A DNA stretch of 64,000 bases from JACRLW01 sp050181465. Lineage in GTDB: Bacteria > Planctomycetota > UBA1135 > UBA2386. Positions 44,322 to 53,731 of the stretch are shown in pieces. The first letter of the stretch is position 1; each line of letters begins with the position of its first letter. The stretch spans positions 1-64,000 of the forward strand of contig JBFXDD010000006.1 in the NCBI GenBank assembly GCA_050181465.1, read 5' to 3'. A program made the translations under genes and the position numbers. The notes beneath the pieces are model-generated. The model saw nothing but the letters and a program-made list of their open reading frames with translations, searched no databases and was not told where the DNA came from.

Positions 44322-45716
44322 TCACCGACTCGTTCGCACTGCGCGCGCGCTGTAGGTCTTGTAGCGGCCCGCGCCGGCCCAACCGCCGTAGGTGCGCGTG
44401 GCGACACGGCTCTGGGGATTCGTCGGATCGTTTGGCGAGGTCGGCTTGAAGTACTCGGCACCGCCGCGGAAGCCGATGCCGTGGGCGTTCTGGCCGGAGG
44501 TGTCGGTCGCGGGCCAGTCCGAGTTGGTCGCACGAGCATCTTCGGTGAGCACGCCGTCGCCATGCGAGCCGACGAAGGCGCGACCGCGCGGGTGACCGAC
44601 GGTGACGACGCGCTCCCACACGCTTCCGGACAGGTCCATCACTCGGTAGTAGGAGGCACCGAAGCGCTCGCGATGCTCGTCCGACAGCTCGGCTTCGTCG
44701 GCGGCAGTCGCCAGCGTGAGATCGCGGGTGCGTTGGACCTGGCGTTCCAGCTTCTCACGCGACGCCGTGCCCCAGGGATAGTCGCCGGCGATCGGTCGCA
44801 CGGGGCCGCGGGCGGCCTTCTCGAACTCGAACTCCGTCATCGGTCGCAGCGCCATCCAGTCCATCCAGGCGCAGGTGTCGTCCCAGCTCACGAAGTTGCA
44901 TGGGCGCAAGGGGGACGCGGCGACGACTCGCTCGCCGTCCAGCGCGAGGGAGCAGGTCGAAGATTCTTCGCCCTTGGTGCCGATCGGTGATCGAAGCGTC
45001 CGCCACGGTTCGGGAAGCGCTGTGAGGAACGCGGCGTACTCACCTTGGGTGAGCTCGTGCTTCATGATCCAGAAAGCCTTCGTGCCTTTCGGCCAATCTG
45101 CGGGGATCGGGCCACCTTGATCGCCGTGGTAGCCGGCGCGATCGCGTTGGTACCAGAGTGCGCCCGGCGACTTCTCGACCTGTAGTTCAGACTCGTCGGC
45201 GACGCGCAGTGTGCCGGCGACAGCGCCGTTCTCGTCGAGTTGATGGAACGCGCCGCGATTCAGCACGTCGGGATGATCGTCACCCAGTTCGAACGCACCG
45301 GCGGGGATGAACACCATGCCGACGGTCCATGCCGAGACGGATTCCGGCGCGCTCGCCGCGAGCGCGAGTTCGATCGTCCACTCGACGTCGCCGCGATGCT
45401 CCTCGGCGAGCGCGACGAACACGCCGCAGCGATCCTCGCTCACCGCGACGGCGCCGGCGACTTTGCCGGTGCAGCGGTGTCCGGACTCAGCCAGGCGCAG
45501 GGGGCCAGCCGTCGCGTCTTCGCCGCGAAGGATGATCCAGGCGCCGTCGTGATTACGAACGTCGCGCCACGCGTTGGACCAGCGGACGGTGAACTGCACC
45601 CGGTCGGGCGGCTCATCGAGCACCCGCAGCTCGCGCACCTGGGGTGCACGCTGCGCGATTGCGAACGTGGGCGCGAGCAGAATTGCCAGCCATGCCGGCC
45701 GGAGCGATCGGGTCAT
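44322..45716 (-). CDS. Secreted SUMF1/formylglycine-generating-enzyme-like protein
   Basis: A 464-aa protein with a signal peptide ('LAILLAPTFAIAQ') and an N-terminal beta domain. The SUMF1-type C-lectin-like fold runs from about 150: 'VGMVFIPAGAFELGDD', 'FWIMKHELTQGEYAAFL', 'CNFVSWDDTCAWMDWMALRPMTEFEFEKAARGP' and 'YRVMDLSGSVWERVV'. In true formylglycine-generating enzymes the end has a copper-binding Cys in G-F-R-C; here the matching place reads GIGFRGGAEYF. A sulfatase-activating role is therefore unlikely, and a binding or non-haem-iron-like function is possible. It is monocistronic, converging with the DUF1549 gene. Confidence 0.83.
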   Translation of the reverse strand: MTRSLRPAWLAILLAPTFAIAQRAPQVRELRVLDEPPDRVQFTVRWSNAWRDVRNHDGAWIILRGEDATAGPLRLAESGHRCTGKVAGAVAVSEDRCGVFVALAEEHRGDVEWTIELALAASAPESVSAWTVGMVFIPAGAFELGDDHPDVLNRGAFHQLDENGAVAGTLRVADESELQVEKSPGALWYQRDRAGYHGDQGGPIPADWPKGTKAFWIMKHELTQGEYAAFLTALPEPWRTLRSPIGTKGEESSTCSLALDGERVVAASPLRPCNFVSWDDTCAWMDWMALRPMTEFEFEKAARGPVRPIAGDYPWGTASREKLERQVQRTRDLTLATAADEAELSDEHRERFGASYYRVMDLSGSVWERVVTVGHPRGRAFVGSHGDGVLTEDARATNSDWPATDTSGQNAHGIGFRGGAEYFKPTSPNDPTNPQSRVATRTYGGWAGAGRYKTYSARAVRTSR

Positions 45717-45844
45717 GCGCGCGCTTACGGGGACGATAGCGCCGGTGTTGGAAGACTGGAGGATTCGCCCGGGCGATCGCGGACGGCGGCGACCCCGATC
45801 GATATTCTCGGCCGCTCCTGCCGGCTCATCGCAGTCAGTCGTTC

Positions 45845-46469
45845 ATGCTCGACACGGACCTCTTCGCACGGGTGTCTCAGACTCCAGGCTCACCGACTGC
45901 CGCCACGTGGTTCGAAAATGTGTGGCAATGGCTCACGAGCGGCACGAACTGGTCGATGGTCGTTGCCATCACCGGTGGAGTCTACGCGCTGATGATGTTC
46001 CGGACCTCGAACCGCGCGAAGGCTGCCGAGGTCATGCTGAAGCTCGAGGAGGAGTACCGTAAGCACATCGAAGTCCTGCTCTGGATCGAGAATGAAGCGA
46101 CCTATCGCTCGCGGTTCGCGCCGCTGCTGGAGAAAGTCGAGGGCGATCCAGGCGCCGACCTGTCGGATCAGGAGTTCGATNNNNNNNNNNNNNNNNNNNN
46201 NNNNNNNNNNNNNNNNNNNNNNNNNNNNNNNNNNNNNNNNNNNNNNNNNNNNNNNNNNNNNNNNNNNNNNNNNNNNNNNNACCTTGCACTTCTGGGCGGA
46301 GTGCGCCGGCCATCCCCTGCCTCGTCGTACCTGGATTCGCGTCAAGCAGATCCCGCGTCGACTTCGGGCCTGGTGGAACCCGGTTCGCGCTGGGGAGATC
46401 GACGCTCCGCGCGTCGACCGGTCGGCGCTACGCGCGGAATCGCCGGTCTCGAAGCCGAGCGCGAACTGA
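45845..46469 (+). CDS. Membrane-anchored hypothetical protein, interrupted by an assembly gap
   Basis: The first 112 residues (45845-46180) contain one transmembrane helix ('WSMVVAITGGVYALMMF') and a charged helical segment ('RAKAAEVMLKLEEEYRKHIEVLLWIENEATYRSRFAPLLEKVEGD'). After 100 Ns a different frame gives a plausible ending, 'TLHFWAECAGHPLPRRTWIRVKQIPRRLRAWW' to a stop at 46469. The two parts disagree in frame by one base, consistent with a gap whose true length is not 100. I take them as one gene. The arrangement recalls DUF4760-like proteins, but no assignment is firm. GATATT about 40 bp upstream may be part of its promoter. Confidence 0.5.
46181..46280. other. Assembly gap (100 Ns)
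   Basis: Exactly 100 Ns, the conventional placeholder for a gap of unknown size. The coding frame before and after it is inconsistent with 100 bp, so the real length differs. Confidence 0.97.
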
Positions 46470-46473
46470 TCGA

Positions 46474-47751
46474 TCACCTCTCCCGCAGGTCTCGCGTGCG
46501 GAAGAAGAAGTGTCCGTCGTGCAGGTAGTGCGTGAGCAAGAGGCTGAACGCGACCATGTAGTACGCGAGCAGCACGGAGCCGGGGCGATAAATCGCTTCG
46601 CCGGTCGCGGGATCGGTCGGCACGATGGGGTGGCCGAACATCACGAACTTGCCGGCGGAGAAGGTCTCGATCAGCCAGCCGGTGAGCAGGATCAGCGACA
46701 GCAGTCCGAGCGTCGCCAGGAACGCAGTTCGATAGAACACTCGGCCGCGACCCGGTGCGGAGAGGCCGCGCACGAACTCGCCCTTTACCTCGCCGCGGTC
46801 GTAGGCGTTGCGATTCCACAGCCAGACGATGCCGAGATACTGGAACGAGTGCCAGGCGTTGAAACCCTGGAACGCGGTATCGAGATTCGGGAACAGCGGG
46901 ACGATCAAGCCGACCAACGCAGTCGAAACGACGAGCTGGAAACGTGGGCGATTCAGCGTGCCTTCGCGATGCTCACGCCATGACTTCTGGGCGAACAACA
47001 CGACCAGCCCGCAATAGAGCGCGCTGAAGACGATCCAGAAGGCATCGGCGGTGACGAAGTCGGGCAGGATCGGGGCGACGCGACCGATGCGAAAGACGTA
47101 GGCGTCGGCGAAGCTCGTATTGCCCGACAGGCTGGTGACGATCTGCGTCGCGAGCGCGTCGGGGTTCGCGACGTGCGGGCGCGACGGATCCAGGATCATC
47201 GACATCCGGAAGAACGCCACCGGATACAGGCAGCCGAGCATCACCAGGTAGTCGAGCGCATTGCCGAACCGTCGGCGGCGGTCGGCGACGGCGCCCCATC
47301 GTTCTTCGTAGGCCGCGCACAGATAGGAAGACTGGTGCACGATGTGCACGCCCGCCCAGAAGAAGAAGAACGTGAGGACGAACTGGATCGGCGGAAAACC
47401 GGCGATCTCGACATCGAAGAAGGCGCTGCTCACCGCCGCGCCGAGCACGATCGCGAAGACCGCAAACGCGCCGAAGAACAAGCGGGGCTCACGGCGTCGG
47501 AAGCCCGGCTCGAGGAAGGTTCGAGTGTAGGTGGCGAAGACGTGCGGCCCGCCGACCAACACCATCACCACCAGGGTCACGAGATCCTCAGCGGTCGTGA
47601 CCGCGACACCGAGCGATTGGAACAGGTAGTAGAGCGCGATCGGGATCACGACCAACAGCGCGCCGCCCGTCACGAACACGCGATCCCAGCGCGGGCTGTG
47701 CAGCCAGGGGCCGTCGAGCGTCGGTGAGGAGGTCGAAGCGAGGGTGGTCAT
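46474..47751 (-). CDS. Polytopic membrane protein with clustered histidines
   Basis: A 425-aa protein with roughly nine to ten transmembrane segments and no family I can name. Histidines are concentrated at helix ends: GGPHVFATYTR (H70), VHIVHQSSYL (H136, H139), NAWHSFQYLGIVW (H301) and 'THYLHDGHFFFRTRD' (H408, H411, H414). Such patterns are seen in membrane di-iron enzymes and haem proteins, so a metal centre in the membrane is a reasonable inference. Start is the ATG at 47751; an upstream ATG at 47889 would cross the divergent DUF502 gene's upstream region. The stop is 4 bp from the convergent gap-interrupted gene. Confidence 0.7.
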   Translation of the reverse strand: MTTLASTSSPTLDGPWLHSPRWDRVFVTGGALLVVIPIALYYLFQSLGVAVTTAEDLVTLVVMVLVGGPHVFATYTRTFLEPGFRRREPRLFFGAFAVFAIVLGAAVSSAFFDVEIAGFPPIQFVLTFFFFWAGVHIVHQSSYLCAAYEERWGAVADRRRRFGNALDYLVMLGCLYPVAFFRMSMILDPSRPHVANPDALATQIVTSLSGNTSFADAYVFRIGRVAPILPDFVTADAFWIVFSALYCGLVVLFAQKSWREHREGTLNRPRFQLVVSTALVGLIVPLFPNLDTAFQGFNAWHSFQYLGIVWLWNRNAYDRGEVKGEFVRGLSAPGRGRVFYRTAFLATLGLLSLILLTGWLIETFSAGKFVMFGHPIVPTDPATGEAIYRPGSVLLAYYMVAFSLLLTHYLHDGHFFFRTRDLRER

Positions 47752-47880
47752 GCCGTACCGAGGTGGACGTCGGGCCGGATCATCCTTCGATGGGCGAGAG
47801 GATGCCAGCCGCCGATCCGTAGTGTTCGCGGGCAAGCGGACGATGGACCCCCGGCTTCGAACCCCGTACGAAGCCGGTTC

Positions 47881-48462
47881 ATGCGCCACGTCACACGATG
47901 TCTGATCGCCGGAATCGTCGCGATCCTGCCGATCGGCGGCACGATCGCCACCCTGGTCTGGCTGGAGTCGTCGATCCGCGAAGTCTTGTTCGCAAGCTCA
48001 CGGTTCTACTTTCCCGGCCTCGGGATCATCGCCGTCTTGGTCGCCCTCTATGCGGTCGGCCTGCTGGTGGCGACGTTTCTCGGCCGCTGGCTGTTTCGCG
48101 CCATCGATGGCCTGATGGACCGCGTCCCGCTGCTCGGCATGGCCTATCGGTCTCTCAAACAGGTGCTGGGTTACGGTTCGGGAAAGGACGCCTTGTTCCA
48201 GCGAGTGGTCTGGGTCCCGAGCGGCGACACGGAGGGTGCCGAACTCGGTCTCGTGACGCGCCGCGTGACGGAGGCCGCCGCGACCGCCGAACTCGTCTTC
48301 GTTCCGGGTTCACCGAATCCGACCGCTGGTCGACTGGTCTTGATCGACTGCAAGGATCTCCGGCCGGCCGGGATCGAGGTCAACGCGGCGCTCGAACTGT
48401 TGGTCACGATGGGGAAAGCCGACCATCGCATTCACGTCGGCAACCGCGGAGGGAGTGCATGA
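47881..48462 (+). CDS. DUF502 family membrane protein
   Basis: A 193-aa protein with two transmembrane helices ('LIAGIVAILPIGGTIATLVWL' and 'LGIIAVLVALYAVGLLVATFLGRWLF'). The DUF502 signature follows: 'IDGLMDRVPLLGMAYRSLKQVLGY', then a beta-rich soluble part ('VVWVPSGDTEGAELGLVTRRV', 'ELVFVPGSPNPTAGRLVLIDCKDL'). The family is widespread with no proven role. It overlaps the next gene by ATGA, coupling it to a 2-hydroxyacid dehydrogenase, which is an arrangement without obvious functional logic. Confidence 0.9.
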   Translation: MRHVTRCLIAGIVAILPIGGTIATLVWLESSIREVLFASSRFYFPGLGIIAVLVALYAVGLLVATFLGRWLFRAIDGLMDRVPLLGMAYRSLKQVLGYGSGKDALFQRVVWVPSGDTEGAELGLVTRRVTEAAATAELVFVPGSPNPTAGRLVLIDCKDLRPAGIEVNAALELLVTMGKADHRIHVGNRGGSA

Positions 48463-49439
48463 GTGTGTTCGTCACCCGGAGCATCGCGCAGCCTGGGCTC
48501 GAGGTTCTGAGACAGGCGGGTCTCACGATCGAGATCGGGCAGAGCGACGACGCGCTGCCGTTGTCGCACGCGGCGTTGCTCGATGGCGTCAAGCGCCATC
48601 CGATCCTGCTTTGTCACCTCACGGATCGCGTCGATCGCGCGGTGATCGAGGCCGCGCCGCAATTGCGCGGCATTTCGCAGATGGCGGTCGGCTTCGACAA
48701 CATCGACGTCGCCGCGGCCCGTGAGCGCGGCATCCCGGTCGCGCACACGCCCGGCGTCCTCACCGAGGCCACGGCGGACCTGACCTTTGCGCTCCTGCTC
48801 GCGGTGGCTCGGCGCGTGGTCGAGGCCGATGCGTTCACGCGGGCTGGGCGCTTCGTCGCCTTCGGTCCCTCGCTGCTGTGCGGTGCCGCGATCGGACCGT
48901 CGCCGGATGGGCGGCGCAAGACGCTCGGAATCGTGGGATTCGGCCGCATCGGCGCCGCGGTGGCGAAGCGTGCGCGGGGCTTCGACATGGACCTGCTCGC
49001 CTACTCGCGCAGCGGACGCATCGCGCCGGAGACCGGTGTCGTTGCGACCGATCTCGACGAACTCTGCGCGCGATCCGACTTCGTGTCGATCCATGTGCCG
49101 ATGTCGCCGGCGACCCATCACCTCTTCGATCGAGCCCGCATCGCTCGCATGAAGCCGGGCGCGATTCTGATCAACACTGCCCGCGGGCCGATCGTGGACG
49201 AGCATGAGCTGGTGGAAGCGCTCGTGCGCGGCCATCTCGGCGGTGCCGGGCTCGACGTCTACGAAGACGAACCGCGGTTGCACGAGGGCCTCGCACCGCT
49301 GAGCAACGTAGTTCTGTTGCCCCACATCGGCAGTGCGACGGTCGAGACGCGGACGCACATGGCGATCATGGCGGCGCAGAGTGCGGTGGCACTCTCCCGC
49401 GGCGAGCGACCGCGGTGGTTGGTGCCCGGATCGGCCTGA
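48459..49439 (+). CDS. D-isomer-specific 2-hydroxyacid dehydrogenase (glyoxylate/hydroxypyruvate reductase-like)
   Basis: A 326-aa NAD(P)H-dependent enzyme. The nucleotide fold GFGRIGAAVAKRARGFDMDLLAYSRSG and the catalytic residues (Arg in ILINTARGPIVDE, Glu in GAGLDVYEDEP, His in VVLLPHIGSAT) are all present. N-terminal 'LLCHLTDRVDRAVIEAAPQLRGISQMAVGFDNIDVAAARERGIPVAHTPGVLTEATADL' is typical of the GHRH/GyaR group that reduces glyoxylate or hydroxypyruvate. A class V aminotransferase at 20206 could act in the same C2/C3 metabolism. Start ATG at 48459 overlaps DUF502. Confidence 0.92.
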   Translation: MSVFVTRSIAQPGLEVLRQAGLTIEIGQSDDALPLSHAALLDGVKRHPILLCHLTDRVDRAVIEAAPQLRGISQMAVGFDNIDVAAARERGIPVAHTPGVLTEATADLTFALLLAVARRVVEADAFTRAGRFVAFGPSLLCGAAIGPSPDGRRKTLGIVGFGRIGAAVAKRARGFDMDLLAYSRSGRIAPETGVVATDLDELCARSDFVSIHVPMSPATHHLFDRARIARMKPGAILINTARGPIVDEHELVEALVRGHLGGAGLDVYEDEPRLHEGLAPLSNVVLLPHIGSATVETRTHMAIMAAQSAVALSRGERPRWLVPGSA

Positions 49440-49465
49440 GCGAGCCGTCGGGCCGAACGGTCAGC

Positions 49466-52400
49466 TCACCGCCGCCGGAACGGCGCGTCCTCGCGATCGA
49501 CCAATCCGCGGCGGTCGGGACCTTCGGGTACCGGCGGTCGCGCCTTCGGCGGGTTCTTCTCGAGTTCGGCGAGGAGATGCCGCACGGCAGCCTCGAGCAT
49601 CGGCTCGCGACCGGCCTGGATCTGCGTCGGATCGTCGAAGATCTCGATGTCGGGCTCCACGCCGTAGGCCTCGACATCCCACTCGCCGTTCTTGTTGACG
49701 AACGCGAAGCCGGGGACTGCCAGGCTGCCGCCGTCGATCATGCCAGGGGTGCCGCTGTAGCCGACGAGTCCGCCCCAAGTGCGCTGACCCATCAGCTTGC
49801 CCAGCTTCAGTTCGCGGAAGTAGTAGGGGAAGGCATCGCCACCTGAGGACGAGTAGCCGTTGATGAGCATGACCCGCGGTCCGTCGAATGCGTTGCCGGG
49901 CGTCGGGCCCAGCTCGCGATGTCGCCGCGCCCACCAGTTGAGGACCGGCTGGCCGATGCGGAAGCTCATCTGATCGGGAATGAAGCCGCCGCCGTTGTAG
50001 CGGTCGTCGATGATGAAGGCGGACTTGGTTCGAGCCTGCGCGAGCCAGCCCTCGAACAATTCGCGGTGGCCGTCGACCGCGGTGTTCGGCGCATGCACGT
50101 AGCCGATCTTGCCGCCCGACATCTCGTCGACGATGCGTCGGTTGCGCTCTACCCAAGTCAGGTAACGCAGGCCGACTTCGGAAGCGATCGCTCGGACTGC
50201 CTCCGTACGCGAACCGAAGCGCCGCGGCTTGTCGTTGACCGTCAGCTCGACCAATCGACCGGCCTTGCCCTCGAGATGGCGGTAGAGGTTGTCCGAACCG
50301 CTCACATCGACGCCATCGATCGCGAGGATGAAGTCGCCGACCTTCACGTCGACTCCGGGCTCGAGCAGCGGGTTGCGCGTCGATTCATCCCAGTTGGCAC
50401 CAGCGAAGATCGATGCGACCCGGTAGTGGCCGTCGACGACTTCGAACTCGCACCCAAGTGCACCGTTCGCGACCCGATCGACGCGCGGGTTTGCGCCGGG
50501 ATTCACGTAGGTGTGGCCGCAGTTGAGTTCGCCGATCAGCTCGCCGAGCAGGAAGTCCAGGTCGGCGCGGTGCGCGACGTGCGCGACGAGCGGCGCATAC
50601 TTCTCACGCATCGCGACCCAGTCGACGCCGTGCATCTTCGGGTCGTAGAAGAAGTCGCGCATCACTCGCCAAGCTTCGCCGTACATCTGCTTCCACTCGG
50701 TGCGCGGATCGACGCGCAACCGAATGGCTGCGCTCGCGAGCGAGTCCCCGGAGTGGCTCTGGCCCGGCGCCAGCCTCGCGAAGCGGAGCTCCTGCCCGTG
50801 GCGGTAGAGGAAGTTCTTGCGATCGGCGGTCACGTCGAGCGAGAACACGCCGTCGAGGATCTTGGCGCTCTTCTGCGTGCTCGCGGTCCACTGGCTGATC
50901 CCTGATCCGTCGTGATAGATGACGCCGTCGTCGATGCCGATGGTGTAGCCGTAGCCGGTGCCCGACGGCAGCGGCAGAACGACGATGCGGCGCCCCAGTC
51001 CGTCTTGGTCGATCCGCATCCCGCCGGCGTGTGGGTCTGCCGACTTCGTGCTCGCACTCTTCGCATCGCCCTCAGCATCGCGACGACCGCCGTCGAGCGG
51101 GCTCTTGCCGTCCTTCTGCAGGATCAACGCGAACAGCCGACGCTGCAGAGTCGGCGCCGGTCCGTGCACGTAGTCGCGTGCCGACGCGAAGTACAACCAG
51201 CGACCCGACGGATCGAAGCTCGGTGCCGAGTCGGCCCAGTCGTCGTCGGTGACCTGGAACGGATCGCCGTGCTCGACCGGGGCGACCCAGATCGCGTCCA
51301 ACCCGTTGGGCGAGGTGCGCGAGTAGCAGAGCCAAGTGCCGTCGGCCGACCATGCGATCTCACGCACCGTGCTCTCGCGCGCGTGGTCGAGCGTGCGAGA
51401 CGTGCGCGTCGCGACATCGACGACGTTCAGGTCGCCCGCGGTGTTCGTGAACGCGAGGCGATCGCCCTTGGGCGACCACACGACGTCTTGGATCCACGCA
51501 CTCGAGTTCGAGGTGAGACGGGTCTCGTAGCCGTGTTCGAGCGAGCGCAAGAAGAGCTCGTAGTCGTCGCCCGACTCGGCGAGGAAGGCGACCTGCGTGC
51601 CGTCGGGGGAGAAGGCGGGGTCGCGCTCGCGACGCGAGGGGGTGGCAGTCAGGTTGCGGGGCTGCGCGTCCGGGCCGTTCTTCTGGACCAGGAAGAGGTC
51701 GCCGCGGAACTCGACGACCGCGGAGTCCGCCTTCGGATGAGCGCTGAAACCGGCGACGCCGCCCGGTCCCTGGTGCCAGCGCGGGCGCGTCCACGGTTCG
51801 TCGTCGGCGAGAGTGATCGCGAGCTTGCGCACCGATTCGTTGCGGGCGTCCATGAGCCACAGATCGCCGCCGTGCTCGAAGGCGATCCCGGCGTCACCGC
51901 GAGAGGGGAACAAGACGTCGAAGTCGGTGAAGCGGGTGACCTGGCGTGTGACCTTGCTGCCCAGTTCGTAGCACCACAGGTTCAGGGTGCCGGTGCGATC
52001 CGACGTGAAGTAGATGCGCTCCCCGATCCACATCGGCCAGTTGTCGGTGCCTGGGAAGTCGGTGATCTGTTCGACGCGATTCTGGAGGAGGTCGTAGATC
52101 CAGACGTCCTGCGATCGCCCCCCGGTGTAGCGCTTCCAAGTTCGCCATTCGCGGCTGATCGGGTTGTAGGCGAGCTTCGTGCCGTCGGGGGAGAAGCTGA
52201 ACGGACCGCCTTCGGGAATCTGCAGCGGCCGCTCGAGGCCGTGCTCGGTGACCGGCACGAGGAAGTAGCGGCCGTTGCGCTCGCCGTACGGCGTGCGGTT
52301 GCTCACGACCGCCACGAAGCGGCCGTCCGGCGTCCAGTCGTAGGGGAGATTGTCGTAGCCGGCGCGCGGCGGCAGTTCGCCGACGTCGGGATACCAGGTG

Positions 52401-52720
52401 AGTTGGCGCGGCGTGCCGCCGCCGCTCGCTACGACCCAGACCTGTCGACTGCCGGAATACTCGGCCGAGAAGGCCACCAGTGAGCCGTCCGGCGAGATGC
52501 GGGGCATCACCTCGAAGCCGTCGTCGAAGCTGGTGAGGCGACGGGCGAGGCCGTCCTGCAGCCCGGCAATCCACAGATCCCCGCCCTTCACGAAGGCGAC
52601 CTTGCCGGCGTGGGCATGGGGGAAGCGGAGGAGGCGGGCGGATTCCTGCGCTGGCAGCGCAGCGAAGGCGAAGAGGCCGCTGGCGAGCAGCGCGGTCAGG
52701 CCGGTTCGATTCGGGTTCAT
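49466..52720 (-). CDS. Tricorn-type protease (S41), secreted
   Basis: A 1084-aa protein. Signal peptide ('LTALLASGLFAFAALPAQ'), a six- to seven-bladed propeller rich in 'SPDGT' blades (about 30-280), a second propeller (about 290-560), then a helical bundle. A PDZ domain ('LEPGVDVKVGDFILAIDGVDV') and the S41 catalytic domain follow. Catalytic elements include the histidine in LNCGHTYV, the serine in GYSSSGGDAFPYYF and the glutamate in 'YGVEPDIEI'. Archaeal tricorn degrades peptides released by the proteasome; bacterial exported homologues are uncharacterised in most lineages. Start ATG at 52720 begins the signal peptide. It converges with the dehydrogenase gene. Confidence 0.93.
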   Translation of the reverse strand: MNPNRTGLTALLASGLFAFAALPAQESARLLRFPHAHAGKVAFVKGGDLWIAGLQDGLARRLTSFDDGFEVMPRISPDGSLVAFSAEYSGSRQVWVVASGGGTPRQLTWYPDVGELPPRAGYDNLPYDWTPDGRFVAVVSNRTPYGERNGRYFLVPVTEHGLERPLQIPEGGPFSFSPDGTKLAYNPISREWRTWKRYTGGRSQDVWIYDLLQNRVEQITDFPGTDNWPMWIGERIYFTSDRTGTLNLWCYELGSKVTRQVTRFTDFDVLFPSRGDAGIAFEHGGDLWLMDARNESVRKLAITLADDEPWTRPRWHQGPGGVAGFSAHPKADSAVVEFRGDLFLVQKNGPDAQPRNLTATPSRRERDPAFSPDGTQVAFLAESGDDYELFLRSLEHGYETRLTSNSSAWIQDVVWSPKGDRLAFTNTAGDLNVVDVATRTSRTLDHARESTVREIAWSADGTWLCYSRTSPNGLDAIWVAPVEHGDPFQVTDDDWADSAPSFDPSGRWLYFASARDYVHGPAPTLQRRLFALILQKDGKSPLDGGRRDAEGDAKSASTKSADPHAGGMRIDQDGLGRRIVVLPLPSGTGYGYTIGIDDGVIYHDGSGISQWTASTQKSAKILDGVFSLDVTADRKNFLYRHGQELRFARLAPGQSHSGDSLASAAIRLRVDPRTEWKQMYGEAWRVMRDFFYDPKMHGVDWVAMREKYAPLVAHVAHRADLDFLLGELIGELNCGHTYVNPGANPRVDRVANGALGCEFEVVDGHYRVASIFAGANWDESTRNPLLEPGVDVKVGDFILAIDGVDVSGSDNLYRHLEGKAGRLVELTVNDKPRRFGSRTEAVRAIASEVGLRYLTWVERNRRIVDEMSGGKIGYVHAPNTAVDGHRELFEGWLAQARTKSAFIIDDRYNGGGFIPDQMSFRIGQPVLNWWARRHRELGPTPGNAFDGPRVMLINGYSSSGGDAFPYYFRELKLGKLMGQRTWGGLVGYSGTPGMIDGGSLAVPGFAFVNKNGEWDVEAYGVEPDIEIFDDPTQIQAGREPMLEAAVRHLLAELEKNPPKARPPVPEGPDRRGLVDREDAPFRRR

Positions 52721-52999
52721 GCGAGGGGTATGGGCGCCGACGGGGCGCGGCGAGGGTATCGCTACGAGACAGCTGCCGCGCCTGCGAATCCGCTCACGGT
52801 CGGCAGCGCCGGCCGACTTTCCATGACCGAGGCGGATCGGGCGAGGCTGCTGCGGAGGGACGGTGGCATCGGAATCTCGCGCGAGCGGTGTTCGTGACCG
52901 TGTGAGGAGTTCGCGACGCCGACGCCGTCGATCCGATAGCCTTCTTCGACCTCGATCGCGACGATCGCCCGACAACGAGCCCGACCAGCCGCTGATCCC
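52721..52999. other. 279-bp intergenic region between divergent genes
   Basis: It holds the upstream regions of the tricorn and methyltransferase genes. A small hairpin, GTCGGC (52799-52804) with GCCGAC (52812-52817), is the only structure I noticed. No gene or repeat copy is present. Confidence 0.5.
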
Positions 53000-53731
53000 T
53001 TGCTCTACGACCTCGACCAGATCCGCGGCTACTACCGCAAGTTGATCCAGGGGAAGGACCCGGACTACTTCGAGCGCTTCGACCACTTCCTGCTCGACAA
53101 GCGTCCCGAGGTCCGCGGCCTCATCGAGAAGGCCTTCGATCGCATGCTGCCCGACGGAGCCGGAAAGCTCCTCGATGTCGGCTGCGGGACCTGCTTCTAC
53201 TTCCCGCTCCTGGCGAAGCACGCCGACTCCATCCTCGGCGTCGACGTCTGCGTGCCGATGATCGAACAGGCGCGCGAGCTGATCGCGACGAAAGGGCTGA
53301 CCAACTGCTCCGTGATGGAGCACAGCGCGCTCGAGTTGCCGTTCGAAGACGGGTCCTTCGACACCGTGCACAGTTGGGACTTCCTGCACCACGTGCCCGA
53401 CCTGCCGCGCGCGGTAGCGGAGATCGCGCGCGTCGTGCGCCCGGGCGGACGCTACGTCGCGACCGAGCCGAACCTGCTCAATCCGTCGATCTTCTGGTAC
53501 CACCTGCGCCGCCGCGTCGAGTGGGGCCTGTTCAGCAAGAATCAGTTCCGCATCCCGCGACTGCTTCGCAAGCACGGCTTCGAGGTGAAGCTGCGGTTCG
53601 ACAACACGATCATCAGCTTCCTCAACGAGCGCACCTGGAAGCTGTGGAAGTTCATCGACGGCTTCACGCGACTCTGGCCGTTCCGGCCGCTGTCGTTCCG
53701 CTACGTCATCGAGTGCACGAAGCGGGCGTGA
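53000..53731 (+). CDS. Class I SAM-dependent methyltransferase
   Basis: A 243-aa enzyme with a Methyltransf_11-type core: LLDVGCGTCFYFPLL (motif I), 'ILGVDVCVPMIEQAREL', LELPFEDGSFDTVHSWDFLHHVPDL (motif II/post-II) and 'VVRPGGRYVATEPN'. The substrate is unknown. The start is taken as TTG at 53000: the frame is open back to a stop at 52937 but contains no ATG or GTG, and the family core begins soon after. It overlaps the YfhO-like gene as GTGA, so both probably act on a lipid-linked glycan or other surface component, by context. Confidence 0.88.
   Translation: MLYDLDQIRGYYRKLIQGKDPDYFERFDHFLLDKRPEVRGLIEKAFDRMLPDGAGKLLDVGCGTCFYFPLLAKHADSILGVDVCVPMIEQARELIATKGLTNCSVMEHSALELPFEDGSFDTVHSWDFLHHVPDLPRAVAEIARVVRPGGRYVATEPNLLNPSIFWYHLRRRVEWGLFSKNQFRIPRLLRKHGFEVKLRFDNTIISFLNERTWKLWKFIDGFTRLWPFRPLSFRYVIECTKRA

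Noticed and set aside
44322..45716. Sulfatase-activating formylglycine-generating enzyme
   Set aside because: The copper-binding cysteine position reads GFRGG, and no sulfatase gene lies nearby.
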